Origin: Spirosoma oryzicola
Lineage (GTDB): Bacteria > Bacteroidota > Bacteroidia > Cytophagales > Spirosomataceae
DNA length: 64,000 nucleotides
Assembly (NCBI RefSeq): GCF_021233055.1
Contig: NZ_CP089538.1
Span: 2,744,501-2,808,500 of the forward strand
Direction of reading: 5' to 3'
Shown here in pieces: positions 16,923 through 26,075 of this stretch. The stretch's first letter is position 1. Every line of letters begins with the position of its first letter. The notes under the pieces are model-generated. The model worked only from the letters and a program-made list of their open reading frames with translations. It ran no database searches and was not told where the DNA came from. Both the position numbers and the translations under genes were made by a program.

Positions 16923-18299
16923 TTATACTGTCTGAGAGAACAGGCGCGTTTGGGGTTGGGCGTAATTGAGCCGTTCATCGAAGGCCATGCAGATGTTGCG
17001 TAGAAATGGCCGCCCTTCTGAATGGACGCGCAAGCCTTCCACATCGTAATCCAGCAGTCCGTCGAGCCAGAACGATTCCAGTCGGGCGCTCAACACTTCC
17101 CATTCCTTTCTTGACCAGCTGCCCAGCGGCCATTGCGTCTGCCCCTGACACATGATGTTCAAGATCTGTCGGCGTAAAAACTGGTCCTGATCATCGAGGA
17201 CGTGCCCCCGCAGCAGCGGAAGTTCTCCGGCATTGGCCCGGTTTATATACGTATCCAGGTCTTTCTCATTCTGGGCAAACGCCGACCAGACATCGCTGAT
17301 GGACGATGCCCCAAGACCGAGCAACAGGCGCGTCTGGGTCGTGGTGTAGCCCATGAAGTTCCGATGCAGTGTCTTGTTTTTCAGGGATTTGTACAGGGAG
17401 TCGTGAGAAAGGGCAAAATGGTCCATTCCGATCTCGACGTATCCCGCCTGTTCCAGTAAGTCGCGTCCGGTTTCGTAGAGGATGCGTTTCTGATCGCCGG
17501 TGGGCAAATCCTTGTCCTGAAAACCCCGCTGTCCGTTGACGCCTTCGATCCAGGGGACGTGTGCGTAGGAGTAAAACGCGATGCGGTCGGGGCGGAGCGT
17601 CAGCGTTTTGTAAATGGTGTTGGTGATCGCATCGGCGGTCTGAAAGGGTAGCCCAAACATTAGATCATGGCTGATCGACGTATAGCCAATCTGCCGCGCC
17701 CAGTCCGTCACCTGCTTCACGTTCTCGAACGGCTGAATGCGGTGAATGGCCCGCTGGACTTTCGGGTCGTAGTCCTGCACGCCAAAGCTCACGCGCCGGA
17801 AGCCAAAATCGTAAAGCGTTTGCAAATGCTCGCGGGTGGTATTGTTGGGGTGTCCTTCCCAGCCATAATCGGTCGATTCGGCTGGCGTGGCCTGACTGAA
17901 AATGCCGGTTAACAAGCGGTTAAGCTGGTCCGACGAAAAAAAGCTCGGCGTACCCCCGCCCAGATGAAGTTCGGCAATGCGCGGGCGTTCCGATCCGGCA
18001 CTCTGAAGTAGATCACAGTAGGTATTCCACTCGGTCAGCAGTGCGTCGACGTACGGACCTTCGACATTGTGGTTCCGGGTGATGCGCTTGTTGCAACCAC
18101 AGAACGTACACAGGCTTTCGCAGTAGGGCAGGTGAATGTACAGGCTGATGCCCGTTGTGCTGTTGCTGACCGAAAAAGCCCGGCGCAGGTTGCGTACCCA
18201 GGCCGTTTCGCTGAACATAGATTCATCCCAGAATGGTACGGTTGGGTAACTGGTATAGCGCGGACCGGGAACGTTGTATTTCTGAATGAGTGCGTTCAT
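16923..18299 (-). CDS. hemN: Oxygen-independent coproporphyrinogen III dehydrogenase
   Basis: The 458-residue radical SAM enzyme converts coproporphyrinogen III to protoporphyrinogen IX without O2. YIHLPYCESLCTFCGC holds the cluster cysteines (Cys60, Cys64, Cys67) plus the family's CxC (Cys69). LHLGGGTPSF is the SAM-binding glycine motif, and the GPRYTSYPT N-terminus is typical of HemN. Its place next to ccoI and the cbb3 genes fits the heme demand of low-oxygen respiration. A Crp/Fnr-like palindrome and a -7-like box lie upstream. Confidence 0.95.
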   Translation of the reverse strand: MNALIQKYNVPGPRYTSYPTVPFWDESMFSETAWVRNLRRAFSVSNSTTGISLYIHLPYCESLCTFCGCNKRITRNHNVEGPYVDALLTEWNTYCDLLQSAGSERPRIAELHLGGGTPSFFSSDQLNRLLTGIFSQATPAESTDYGWEGHPNNTTREHLQTLYDFGFRRVSFGVQDYDPKVQRAIHRIQPFENVKQVTDWARQIGYTSISHDLMFGLPFQTADAITNTIYKTLTLRPDRIAFYSYAHVPWIEGVNGQRGFQDKDLPTGDQKRILYETGRDLLEQAGYVEIGMDHFALSHDSLYKSLKNKTLHRNFMGYTTTQTRLLLGLGASSISDVWSAFAQNEKDLDTYINRANAGELPLLRGHVLDDQDQFLRRQILNIMCQGQTQWPLGSWSRKEWEVLSARLESFWLDGLLDYDVEGLRVHSEGRPFLRNICMAFDERLNYAQPQTRLFSQTV

Positions 18300-18321
18300 A
18301 GCGATTCGTTGGTTCGGTAGA

Positions 18322-18329
18322 CAAAGTTT
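18322..18329 (-). promoter_or_regulatory. Possible -7 box of hemN
   Basis: Read on the minus strand, AAACTTTG resembles TAnnTTTG, 23 bp before the hemN start. A TTTG lies 16 bp further upstream, slightly closer than the usual spacing. Support is partial. Confidence 0.35.
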
Positions 18330-18351
18330 GCCCGAGACGGCTACCCAAACG

Positions 18352-18365
18352 TTGAGCCGTATCAG
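18352..18365. promoter_or_regulatory. Crp/Fnr-like operator between hemN and ccoI
   Basis: TTGAGCCGTATCAG resembles TTGAT-N4-ATCAA in 8 of 10 consensus positions. Its centre lies about 43 bp upstream of the transcription start implied by the hemN -7-like box. A second site with the same half-sites precedes ccoS. Confidence 0.5.
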
Positions 18366-18433
18366 GTCAGCGGCTGATAAACGTCAGGGTTTAACGCGCT
18401 GGCGGTTGCCAACTTGCTTTAAATTTCTGAGGT

Positions 18434-20854
18434 ATGAATACGGCAACGATTGCATCAACGACCTGCTACCACTGCGGTAACGACTGCACCGATCACGACA
18501 TCCGGTACGAGGAAAAGTACTTCTGCTGCGACGGCTGCAAAACGGTGTACAGCATCCTGAGCCAGCACCAGCTTTGTCAATACTATACTCTGAAAGAGAG
18601 CCTTGATGACCAGTCCAGATCAGGAGTCAACCATAAGGAGAACAGGGCCCGCACCACCCAATTCGATTTTCTGGATCATCCCGATATTGTAGCGCAGTTG
18701 CTGGAGTTTTCTAATGAGTCGGTCGCCAAGGTTACGTTTTACGTACCGACCATTCACTGTAGTTCGTGTTTGTGGCTGCTTGAGCACCTGTATCGAATCG
18801 ACCCCGGTATTCAGCAGTCGCGCATTGACTTTCTGAAAAAGCAGGTTCACCTGACCTACCAGCCTAGTAAGCTAACGCTTCGGCAAGTAGTCGAACTGCT
18901 TACGTCGGTTGGCTATGAGCCGTTGATTAGCCTCAACGACGTGGTCAAAGAACAGCAAAAACCGTCATATCGTCCGTTGCTGTATCGGCTGGCGCTGGCG
19001 GGTTTCTGTTCGGGAAACATCATGCTGTTCAGCTTCCCCGAATACCTTGGCCTCGACGACCCGTCGTTCAAGCATTTGTTTGGGATTGTCAATATGCTAC
19101 TGGCGATTCCGGTCGTGGCGTATTCGGCGTCAGGGTATTTCGAATCGGTTTGGACGAGCTTGAAGAAAGGCATGATCAACATTGATTTGCCTATTCTATT
19201 GGGTATTCTCGTGGCTTTCTTTCGGGGGAGTTACGAAGTGCTGTTTATCGATGGCGCGGGGTATTTCGATTCGCTCACCGGACTGGTCTTCTTTCTGTTA
19301 TGCGGAAAATGGTTTCAGCAGCGAACTCACGAATTTCTGTCCTTCGAACGTGATTATAAGTCGTATTTCCCGCTGGCCGTAACGGTTTTGAAAGCGAGTG
19401 GTGAAACTGCCGTTCCGGTGGCGCAGCTGCGTAAAGGCGACCGAATCCGGGTGCGAAACCACGAACTGATTCCCGCCGATGGAATACTGTACAAAGGGCA
19501 GGGGATGATCGATTACAGCTTCGTAACGGGCGAGTCGGAGCCGGAATCCCGGCAACCCGGTGCGCTGCTTTACGCCGGAGGCAAGCAGATTGGTGAAGCC
19601 ATCGAGCTGGAAGTCGTTCGGAACGTATCGCAAAGCTACCTGACGCAACTCTGGAACAACGACGCCTTCCGCAAGGGCGACAGTTCACGCATCCTGACCT
19701 TCGCTGATGCAGTCGGTAAGTACTTCACCCTAACGGTCATTACGCTGGCGACGCTCGTCAGTTTGTACTGGTACACCCACGATCCGGCCCGTGCCATCAA
19801 CGCGTTTACGGCGGTACTGATCATTGCCTGTCCCTGCGCGCTCTCGCTGTCGTATCCGTTTGCGCTCGGCAACGGTCTGCGCAAATTGAGTAAACAAAAG
19901 CTTTACCTCAAAAATGCGGAAGTCATCGAGCAGATGGCCGCCTGCGATACAGTCGTTTTTGATAAAACCGGCACGCTGACGACTACGACACCAACCTTGG
20001 TAGTGGACTCGTTCGACCAGCCGCTGACCGCCTACGAACGGTCGTTGGTCGCGTCGCTGGTGCGGCAGTCGGCTCACCCGCTGAGCCGCAAACTGACTTC
20101 ACACCTAACGGATGCCCTGCCGTTGCGGATTGACGGATTCACCGAAATTCCCGGCCACGGTATCCAGGGGCTCGTTGACGACTGGCTGATCAAAGTAGGT
20201 TCCCGCACGTTTGTCAATGGGGGAGACGATGCACCAACGGACGGACACCTGTCGACCGGCACAACCGTTCATCTGTCGATTGAAGGCAAATACCGGGGCT
20301 GTTTTTGCTTTCCGAATCAATACCGGCCGGGCCTGGATGCGATGCTGGATGCGCTGAAAACGACGCACGCGCTTTACCTGCTTTCGGGCGACAACGATAC
20401 GGCCCGACCCGAACTGGCCCGCTGGTTTGCGCCGGATGCGATGACGTTCAATTGCCAGCCGCAGCAAAAACTTACCGTCGTTCAGCAGTTGCAGCAACAG
20501 GGGCGTCGCGTCATGATGATTGGTGACGGACTGAATGATGCCGGGGCGTTGAAACAGGCCGACGTAGGCATTGCGCTTACCGACGACACCATTCAGTTTA
20601 CGCCCGCCAGCGATGCCATTCTCGAAGCGTCGTCACTGCCCAAACTGCCCGGTATGTTGCGTTACACCCGCTTCGGTATGCGGGTAATCCGGTTCAGCTT
20701 TATCGTGTCGCTGTTGTATAATTTTGTCGGGCTGTCCTACGCCTTGACGGGTAATCTGTCGCCGGTAGTAGCGGCTATTCTAATGCCCGTCAGTTCAGCG
20801 ACGATGCTGCTGATTGCCACCATTGGCATGCGTTGGAAGAAGCTTAGCGTGTAG
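18434..20854 (+). CDS. ccoI: Cu+-exporting P1B-type ATPase for cbb3 assembly
   Basis: The 806-residue P-type ATPase has a cysteine-rich N-terminus (CYHCGNDC, FCCDGCKTVY), a heavy-metal-associated domain with HCSSC (about residues 110-180), eight membrane helices, the transport motif ACPCALSLS, the phosphorylation motif DKTGTLT and the hinge GDGLNDAGAL. The N-terminal layout is that of FixI/CcoI, which delivers copper for cytochrome cbb3 oxidase maturation. It is divergent from hemN and precedes the cbb3 structural genes by about 2.7 kb. Confidence 0.92.
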   Translation: MNTATIASTTCYHCGNDCTDHDIRYEEKYFCCDGCKTVYSILSQHQLCQYYTLKESLDDQSRSGVNHKENRARTTQFDFLDHPDIVAQLLEFSNESVAKVTFYVPTIHCSSCLWLLEHLYRIDPGIQQSRIDFLKKQVHLTYQPSKLTLRQVVELLTSVGYEPLISLNDVVKEQQKPSYRPLLYRLALAGFCSGNIMLFSFPEYLGLDDPSFKHLFGIVNMLLAIPVVAYSASGYFESVWTSLKKGMINIDLPILLGILVAFFRGSYEVLFIDGAGYFDSLTGLVFFLLCGKWFQQRTHEFLSFERDYKSYFPLAVTVLKASGETAVPVAQLRKGDRIRVRNHELIPADGILYKGQGMIDYSFVTGESEPESRQPGALLYAGGKQIGEAIELEVVRNVSQSYLTQLWNNDAFRKGDSSRILTFADAVGKYFTLTVITLATLVSLYWYTHDPARAINAFTAVLIIACPCALSLSYPFALGNGLRKLSKQKLYLKNAEVIEQMAACDTVVFDKTGTLTTTTPTLVVDSFDQPLTAYERSLVASLVRQSAHPLSRKLTSHLTDALPLRIDGFTEIPGHGIQGLVDDWLIKVGSRTFVNGGDDAPTDGHLSTGTTVHLSIEGKYRGCFCFPNQYRPGLDAMLDALKTTHALYLLSGDNDTARPELARWFAPDAMTFNCQPQQKLTVVQQLQQQGRRVMMIGDGLNDAGALKQADVGIALTDDTIQFTPASDAILEASSLPKLPGMLRYTRFGMRVIRFSFIVSLLYNFVGLSYALTGNLSPVVAAILMPVSSATMLLIATIGMRWKKLSV

Positions 20855-20898
20855 TCCCGGAGCAAGCGGATGACCGTCACCTGTTCGTGCTGAATCGC

Positions 20899-20906
20899 TA
20901 TCTTTG
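20899..20906 (+). promoter_or_regulatory. TAnnTTTG box directly before the MFS gene
   Basis: TATCTTTG ends 3 bp before the ATG at 20910. If it is used, transcription would begin at or just after that ATG. Either the mRNA is nearly leaderless or the match is fortuitous. Confidence 0.3.
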
Positions 20907-20909
20907 GGG

Positions 20910-22076
20910 ATGTTTTTTTCCTCGCGCGTCAATGGTCAGTTACTGGTTGTAGTCTTTGCCCAGTTTGCGGGTACGTCGCTTTGGTTTGCCGGTAACGCTA
21001 TTTTGCCTGAGCTGCAACCGCTGCTGAAAGCAAACACGCTGATTAGCTGGATTACGTCCTCGGTTCAGATTGGCTTTATTGCCGGGACGCTGCTTTATGC
21101 GATACTCGCCATTCCCGACCGCTTTCGGTCAACGACTGTTTTTCTGGTGTCGGTAGGGCTGGCGGCACTGGCGAATCTTGTCTGGTTGATTTTTCCAATC
21201 AACGCAACACTCATTTTAGCCAGTCGATTTATGACCGGCTTTTTTCTGGCGGGTGTCTATCCCGTCGGAATGAAAATTGCCGCTGACCGCTTCAAAACCG
21301 GGCTGGGTCGGGCGATGGGCTTTCTGGTTGGCGCGTTGGTGTTGGGTACCGCTTTCCCGCATCTGATCCGGGGATTGGGCGCAAGTATACCGTACCGAAC
21401 CCTCATGCTGTCGGTTAGTTTGTTAGCCGTTAGCGGGGGTATTTTACTGTTCCTGACTGTGCCCTCGGAACCAGCCCGGAACAGGAATAGTCTCTTCCGC
21501 TTTCAGGCGTTACTGGCCCTGGGTAGGCCCTCGGCCTTTCGACCGGCCATGCTCGGCTATTTCGGGCATATGTGGGAAGTGTACACCCTATGGGCTTTCC
21601 TGCCCGCTTTAGTCAGTTACTATAGCCAACTCCATCCCGACACACGAATAGACCATTCGGTATGGGCGTTTGGGGCGATTGCTTCGGGTGCTATCGGCTG
21701 CGTAGGAGGGGGTTACCTTGCCGGGCGAATCGGCAGTACGCGGGTGGCTCGGTATTTTCTGCTGATCTCAGCAATCTGTATTCTGCTGCTGCCGTGGTTG
21801 CTGGCCCTGTCTCCGTTGGGATTCGGATTGTTTCTCCTTGTCTGGGGTGCTGCCGCTGCGGGCGATTCTCCGCAATTTTCGACGCTTGTCGCCAGCCGGG
21901 CTACGATTGACAGTCGGGGCAGTATTCTGACGCTCGTTACCAGTTTGGGCTTTCTGCTGACAGTCCTGTCCATTCAACTGATGGCGTGGTTGCTGACCCA
22001 CCTCGGTCTATCGGGCGAATTGTTTTACGTGCTGCTGCCTGGGCCACTGCTGGGACTACTAGCGATGCGCAAATGA
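20910..22076 (+). CDS. Major facilitator superfamily transporter
   Basis: The 388-residue protein has about 12 hydrophobic helices. The N-terminal half carries FAGTSLWFAGNAILPEL, and DRFKTGLGRAMGFLVGALVLG marks the TM4-TM5 region of an MFS permease. The substrate cannot be told from sequence. ATG at 20910 is preferred over the TTG two codons upstream. It sits inside the cbb3 region but has no known role there. It is convergent with the desaturase gene; ATGACCCGG (22073-22081) and CCGGGTCAT (22106-22114) form a hairpin over its stop codon. Confidence 0.85.
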   Translation: MFFSSRVNGQLLVVVFAQFAGTSLWFAGNAILPELQPLLKANTLISWITSSVQIGFIAGTLLYAILAIPDRFRSTTVFLVSVGLAALANLVWLIFPINATLILASRFMTGFFLAGVYPVGMKIAADRFKTGLGRAMGFLVGALVLGTAFPHLIRGLGASIPYRTLMLSVSLLAVSGGILLFLTVPSEPARNRNSLFRFQALLALGRPSAFRPAMLGYFGHMWEVYTLWAFLPALVSYYSQLHPDTRIDHSVWAFGAIASGAIGCVGGGYLAGRIGSTRVARYFLLISAICILLLPWLLALSPLGFGLFLLVWGAAAAGDSPQFSTLVASRATIDSRGSILTLVTSLGFLLTVLSIQLMAWLLTHLGLSGELFYVLLPGPLLGLLAMRK

Positions 22077-22114
22077 CCCGGCCATGTATCGGCAATCCGA
22101 TCTGACCGGGTCAT
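22073..22114. terminator. Possible bidirectional terminator, MFS/desaturase
   Basis: ATGACCCGG and CCGGGTCAT form the outer stem, and ATCGG/CCGAT form an inner one. The left arm includes the MFS stop codon. There is no clear U-run. Confidence 0.45.
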
Positions 22115-22140
22115 CTGGAGAATGTACGGGCTGTCGAAGG

Positions 22141-22890
22141 CTACATGTACGCTTCGTCGCGGCCAACGCGCAACTTGATCACGTTCAGCGAGTCCAGTAT
22201 CTTGAGAAGCGGGTAAGCGGGATCAAATTCGTGCCAGCGGAAGCCGCCGAAGTTCGGGCGACCACCGAATTTGTGGTGATTGTTGTGGTACGATTCGCCC
22301 ATCATCAGAAAATCAAAGGGCAGTAAATTCTTCGCGGTATCGTTTACTGTGAAGTTCGTGTAGCCGTAGCGGTGGGCGTACCAGTTGATAATCGCTCCGT
22401 GAACCGGTCCCATCAAAAAATGAACTGGTAGCAGCAGAAATAACCAAGGGGACACCGCAAACTGCACGTAAATCAGCGTGTAAACCGCGATCCAGGTCAG
22501 TCGCACCGGCCAACGGTCTCCGAACCGCTCCATCCATGCCCAGTTGGGCACCCCCTTTTTGAACCTGGCCGGAATCGAATCCCGGTTGTTCAGGATGTCG
22601 TTGTAATACTGCCGCGTCTTCCACATCATATCGAACAGATTCTTGGAAAACTCGGGCGAGTGCGGGTCCTGCTCGGTATCGGCGTGGGCGTGATGTAAAC
22701 GGTGCATGATACCGTACGCGCGCGGACTCAGAAACGATGACCCCTGCCCAACGAAGGTCAGTACGTAAAAGACTTTTTCCCAGCCTTTGCTCATCGTGAA
22801 CATCTGGTGGGCCGCATAGCGGTGTAAGAAAATGGTCTGCATCAGAACCGACAGGTACCAGTGCGCGAGGAAGAAAAAAAGAATAACCAT
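22141..22890 (-). CDS. Membrane acyl-CoA/fatty acid desaturase
   Basis: The 249-residue enzyme has the three histidine boxes of membrane desaturases: HRYAAH, HRLHHAHAD and NNHHKFGG (with ESYHNNHH). It has hydrophobic helices at the N-terminus and around residues 135-165. It should introduce a double bond into acyl chains with a diiron centre and O2. The start at 22890 (MVILFFFLAHWYLS) is chosen because earlier ATGs overlap the upstream gene and lack conserved sequence. It lies 41 bp after a small helical protein gene on the same strand. Confidence 0.85.
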   Translation of the reverse strand: MVILFFFLAHWYLSVLMQTIFLHRYAAHQMFTMSKGWEKVFYVLTFVGQGSSFLSPRAYGIMHRLHHAHADTEQDPHSPEFSKNLFDMMWKTRQYYNDILNNRDSIPARFKKGVPNWAWMERFGDRWPVRLTWIAVYTLIYVQFAVSPWLFLLLPVHFLMGPVHGAIINWYAHRYGYTNFTVNDTAKNLLPFDFLMMGESYHNNHHKFGGRPNFGGFRWHEFDPAYPLLKILDSLNVIKLRVGRDEAYM

Positions 22891-22931
22891 CAAGGAAAAA
22901 CGTAAGCCGGTGGGGTAAAACCAAGTGTGGA

Positions 22932-23351
22932 TTAAAGCAGATTCAAGGTGACCATGACCGATAAAAACTGGTAGCATCCGGCCTGGATTCGGTTCAGGTC
23001 GTCGGTTAGCGCGTGGAAACGGGATTCGATGGTCGCATACAGACTGAACCGGGGCTCCCGGCAGCTCTGCCGCTGGGTATGCGAACAATCCATCGTCTGA
23101 CAGATTGTATCCAGTCGCAACCGTTGAAAGCCGCTTTTCAGGTGGTTCAGATCGCCGTAATAATTGACAGCGCGGTGGCGCAGACTTTGGTAATTGTGGT
23201 GTTCCAGTAAATCGTTCAGGAGAGCCAGGAGCTGGTCAATTTCCTGTTCGTGCTGAGCAATGGTAGCAGCCCAGGTCTGGTGTTGGGTGCGGCAGGTCTG
23301 AACCAGCGCGGATTCTTCGCCCAACGGCGCGTTGATGGGTGTATCGGTCAT
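22932..23351 (-). CDS. Small helical protein of unknown function
   Basis: The 139-residue protein is predicted to be almost all helix, with heptad-like HEQEIDQLLALLNDLLEHHN and a Cys-containing middle (CQTMDCSHTQRQSC, three Cys). There is no signal peptide or membrane segment. I recognise no family. It precedes the desaturase gene on the same strand and is divergent from ccoS, sharing the intergenic region that holds the Crp/Fnr-like site. Confidence 0.6.
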   Translation of the reverse strand: MTDTPINAPLGEESALVQTCRTQHQTWAATIAQHEQEIDQLLALLNDLLEHHNYQSLRHRAVNYYGDLNHLKSGFQRLRLDTICQTMDCSHTQRQSCREPRFSLYATIESRFHALTDDLNRIQAGCYQFLSVMVTLNLL

Positions 23352-23463
23352 GGCGTAAACGAGAGAGGTGAGAAACTTTGTGGGGTAAAAGTAGACGGTT
23401 CTTCGAGCCTTATTCCTGACGGCTGTCAGCAGACCGGCTGAGTTTAATCACCCCGATTTCTGC

Positions 23464-23477
23464 TTGAATTTTATCAG
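23464..23477. promoter_or_regulatory. Crp/Fnr-like operator upstream of ccoS
   Basis: TTGAATTTTATCAG shares TTGA....TATCAG with the hemN/ccoI site. It lies 74 bp before the ccoS start, in the region divergent from the gene at 22932-23351. Confidence 0.5.
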
Positions 23478-23550
23478 CCGTTCGCCTGACGAATCTCATA
23501 GATCGCCCGCCCAATTACCCACACTTTTGAGCCAGCAAATCGATACGCCC

Positions 23551-23724
23551 ATGAGCATTATCTTTTTTATGATTGGCATTAGTCTGCTGCTGGCCCTGGG
23601 TTTTTTAGGCGCTTTTCTGTGGTCGATGCGTACCGGTCAGCAGGATGACCTCTACACCCCGTCGATCCGAATGTTGCTCGAAGACGATGCGCCCGAGACC
23701 AGTCAACCTCAATCTAACGCTTAG
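23551..23724 (+). CDS. ccoS: Cbb3 oxidase maturation protein CcoS
   Basis: The 57-residue protein has one membrane helix (MSIIFFMIGISLLLALGFLG) and a short tail with WSMRTGQQDDLYTPS, matching the G-Q-x-D-D-L-x-T-P pattern of CcoS/FixS. It is required for cofactor insertion into cbb3 oxidase in other bacteria. It starts the structural gene group and lies 22 bp upstream of ccoNO. Confidence 0.92.
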   Translation: MSIIFFMIGISLLLALGFLGAFLWSMRTGQQDDLYTPSIRMLLEDDAPETSQPQSNA

Positions 23725-23746
23725 TAACCCCTGTACTCGTTCAGCT

Positions 23747-25987
23747 ATGAATGTTTCGTTTAATCAATCCACTACGCTTACGTCGCCCGAGCGTGACAAG
23801 TCGGGCCGATTGACGCCTGGCCAGGCCGATATCGGTCATCAGCCGCCTGGTCATGAAACGCCCGTCGAGCGATTCGCCTACGACAACCTGATTGTCCGCA
23901 ATTTTGCCGTAGCAACCGTTATATGGGGCATCATCGGTATGCTCGTCGGGGTGCTGATTGCCAGTCAGTTGTTTGCGCCCGCCGTCAACCTCAACAACCA
24001 GTACACAACGTTTGGCCGGATTCGTCCGCTGCACACCAACGCGGTCATTTTTGCCTTTGTCGGTAACGCCATCTTTATGGCCGTTTACTATTCGTTGCAG
24101 CGGCTGTGCAAGGCGCGCATGTTTTCGGATGCACTGAGCAAAATTCACTTCTGGGGCTGGCAGCTGATTATCCTGTCGGCCGTGGTTACGCTGCCGCTGG
24201 GCTTTACTACCTCGCACGAATACGCGGAACTCGAATGGCCCATCGACATTGCCATCACGCTGATTTGGGTGGTGTTCGGTATCAACATGTTCGGCACCAT
24301 TATCAAACGGCGCGAACGGCACCTGTACGTGGCAATCTGGTTTTACATTGCGACGTTCGTCACCATCGCGGTCCTGCACATCGTCAACTCGTTTGAGATG
24401 CCGGTTAGCCTGTTCAAAAGCTATTACCTCTACGCCGGAGTGCAGGATGCGCTGGTGCAGTGGTGGTACGGGCACAACGCGGTCGCGTTCTTTCTGACGA
24501 CGCCTTACCTGGGGATGATGTACTACTACCTGCCCAAAATGGCGAATCGCCCCGTTTATTCGTACCGACTGTCGATCTTACACTTCTGGGCCTTGATTTT
24601 CATCTACATCTGGGCCGGTCCGCACCACTTGCTGTACAATTCCGTACCCGACTGGGCGCAGTCACTGGGGACCGTGTTCTCGATCATGCTTATTGCGCCA
24701 TCGTGGGGTGGTATGATCAATGGTCTGCTGACCCTGCGGGGTGCCTGGAACAAAGTGCGTGAAGATACCGTCCTGAAATTCATGGTGGTCGCCCTGACCG
24801 CTTACGGGATGGCAACGTTCGAAGGGCCGATGCTGTCGCTCAAAAACATCAACGGCATTGCCCACTTTACCGACTGGATCGTCGCACACGTGCACGTGGG
24901 GGCGCTGGGCCTGAACGGTTTCCTGACGTTTGCGGTGCTGTACTGGCTTATTCCGCGTATGTACCGTACGCCCTTGTATTCGCAGAAATTGCTGAATGCG
25001 CACTTCTGGATTGGCACGCTGGGCATCCTGTTCTACGCCGTACCGATGTACATCGCGGGCTTCACACAGGGGCTGATGTGGAAAGAGTTTACGAATGAAA
25101 GCGTTCTGAAATACCCGACGTTCCTCGAGACAACGCTGCAAATTCTGCCGATGCACAAGATGCGGGCCATTGGTGGTGGCCTTTACCTGATCGGGGCGAT
25201 TCTGATGGCGTATAACCTGTTCAAAACGATGGCCGTCGGTAATCTGGTTGTCAACGAAGAGGCCGAAGCGCATGCACTGTCCAAGGTCTACAAACCAACG
25301 GGTTCGGATACGTTCCGGCACCGTTGGATCGAGCGTCGGCCTTTCCAGCTGCTGGTCGCGTCGTTGCTAACGATTCTGATCGGTTCGATGGTTGAGCTGG
25401 TTCCAACGTTCATGGTGAAGTCGAACATACCCACCATTCCGTCGGTACAGCCTTACACCGCGCTTGAGGTTCAGGGCCGCGATCTGTACATCCGCGAAGG
25501 CTGCGTAAACTGCCACAGTCAGATGGTCCGTCCGTTCCGCTCCGAAACCGAACGCTACGGTGAGTACTCCAAAGCGGGCGAGTTCGTGTACGATCACCCG
25601 TTCCTGTGGGGAAGCAAGCGAACCGGACCGGATTTGCACCGCGAAGGCGGGAAGTACCCGGACTCATGGCACTACCACCACATGAACGAACCCACGTCGA
25701 TGTCGCCGGGCTCTGTAATGCCTCCGTACCCCTGGCTGATTACACAGCAACTCGACATCTCCAACACGTCGGCTAAACTGAATGCCCTGCGTAAAGTAGG
25801 TGTTCCGTACGACGATCAGGCGATTTCGTACGCCAACGACGACCTTAAAATCCAGGCCGATCAGGTGAGCGCCCGTTTAGCGAAGGAAGGAATCAAGGTT
25901 AAATCCGACCGGGAGATTGTGGCCCTTATCGCGTACCTACAGCGGTTAGGAACGGATATCAAGAAAATGGAAATGACCGATAAATAG
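23747..25987 (+). CDS. ccoNO: Fused cbb3 cytochrome c oxidase subunits I and II
   Basis: The 746-residue protein joins CcoN (about 45-500, twelve membrane helices, with HTNAVIFAFVGN, the WWYGHNAVAFFLT helix and the VHVGALGLNG helix supplying heme/CuB histidines) to CcoO (about 540-746). CcoO has one c-type heme site CVNCH (Cys586, Cys589, His590) and a later Met-rich MPPYPWL ligand region. The complex reduces O2 at low concentration and pumps protons in the inner membrane. The start is MNVSFNQ. Such fusions are usual in Bacteroidota. Confidence 0.95.
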   Translation: MNVSFNQSTTLTSPERDKSGRLTPGQADIGHQPPGHETPVERFAYDNLIVRNFAVATVIWGIIGMLVGVLIASQLFAPAVNLNNQYTTFGRIRPLHTNAVIFAFVGNAIFMAVYYSLQRLCKARMFSDALSKIHFWGWQLIILSAVVTLPLGFTTSHEYAELEWPIDIAITLIWVVFGINMFGTIIKRRERHLYVAIWFYIATFVTIAVLHIVNSFEMPVSLFKSYYLYAGVQDALVQWWYGHNAVAFFLTTPYLGMMYYYLPKMANRPVYSYRLSILHFWALIFIYIWAGPHHLLYNSVPDWAQSLGTVFSIMLIAPSWGGMINGLLTLRGAWNKVREDTVLKFMVVALTAYGMATFEGPMLSLKNINGIAHFTDWIVAHVHVGALGLNGFLTFAVLYWLIPRMYRTPLYSQKLLNAHFWIGTLGILFYAVPMYIAGFTQGLMWKEFTNESVLKYPTFLETTLQILPMHKMRAIGGGLYLIGAILMAYNLFKTMAVGNLVVNEEAEAHALSKVYKPTGSDTFRHRWIERRPFQLLVASLLTILIGSMVELVPTFMVKSNIPTIPSVQPYTALEVQGRDLYIREGCVNCHSQMVRPFRSETERYGEYSKAGEFVYDHPFLWGSKRTGPDLHREGGKYPDSWHYHHMNEPTSMSPGSVMPPYPWLITQQLDISNTSAKLNALRKVGVPYDDQAISYANDDLKIQADQVSARLAKEGIKVKSDREIVALIAYLQRLGTDIKKMEMTDK

Positions 25988-25996
25988 CGGTGGGCA

Positions 25997-26075
25997 GGGG
26001 TTGCGGGGATAGCAGGGACAATAACTACCCCGCAATCCCCGCCATTCCCAGCACCCCCCGCAATCCCCTGCTATC
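25997..26075 (+). other. GC-rich folded leader between ccoNO and ccoQ
   Basis: GATAGCAGGG (26008-26017) is exactly complementary to CCCTGCTATC (26066-26075), which touches the ccoQ ATG. GGGGTTGCGGGG (25997-26008) can also pair with either of two CCCCGCAATCC copies. In RNA this would occlude the ccoQ start. Confidence 0.5.

Noticed and set aside
22313..22924. 203-codon minus-strand frame overlapping the desaturase
   Set aside because: It is on the same strand but in another frame; the desaturase frame carries all three histidine boxes, and this one has no motif.
23645..23746. Upstream extension of ccoNO
   Set aside because: The extra residues overlap ccoS in another frame and lack conserved sequence; MNVSFNQ at 23747 is the better start.
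23741..24475. Long minus-strand open frame opposite ccoNO (244 codons)
   Set aside because: It is antisense to the conserved oxidase domain and has a shadow-like composition, with no recognisable motif.
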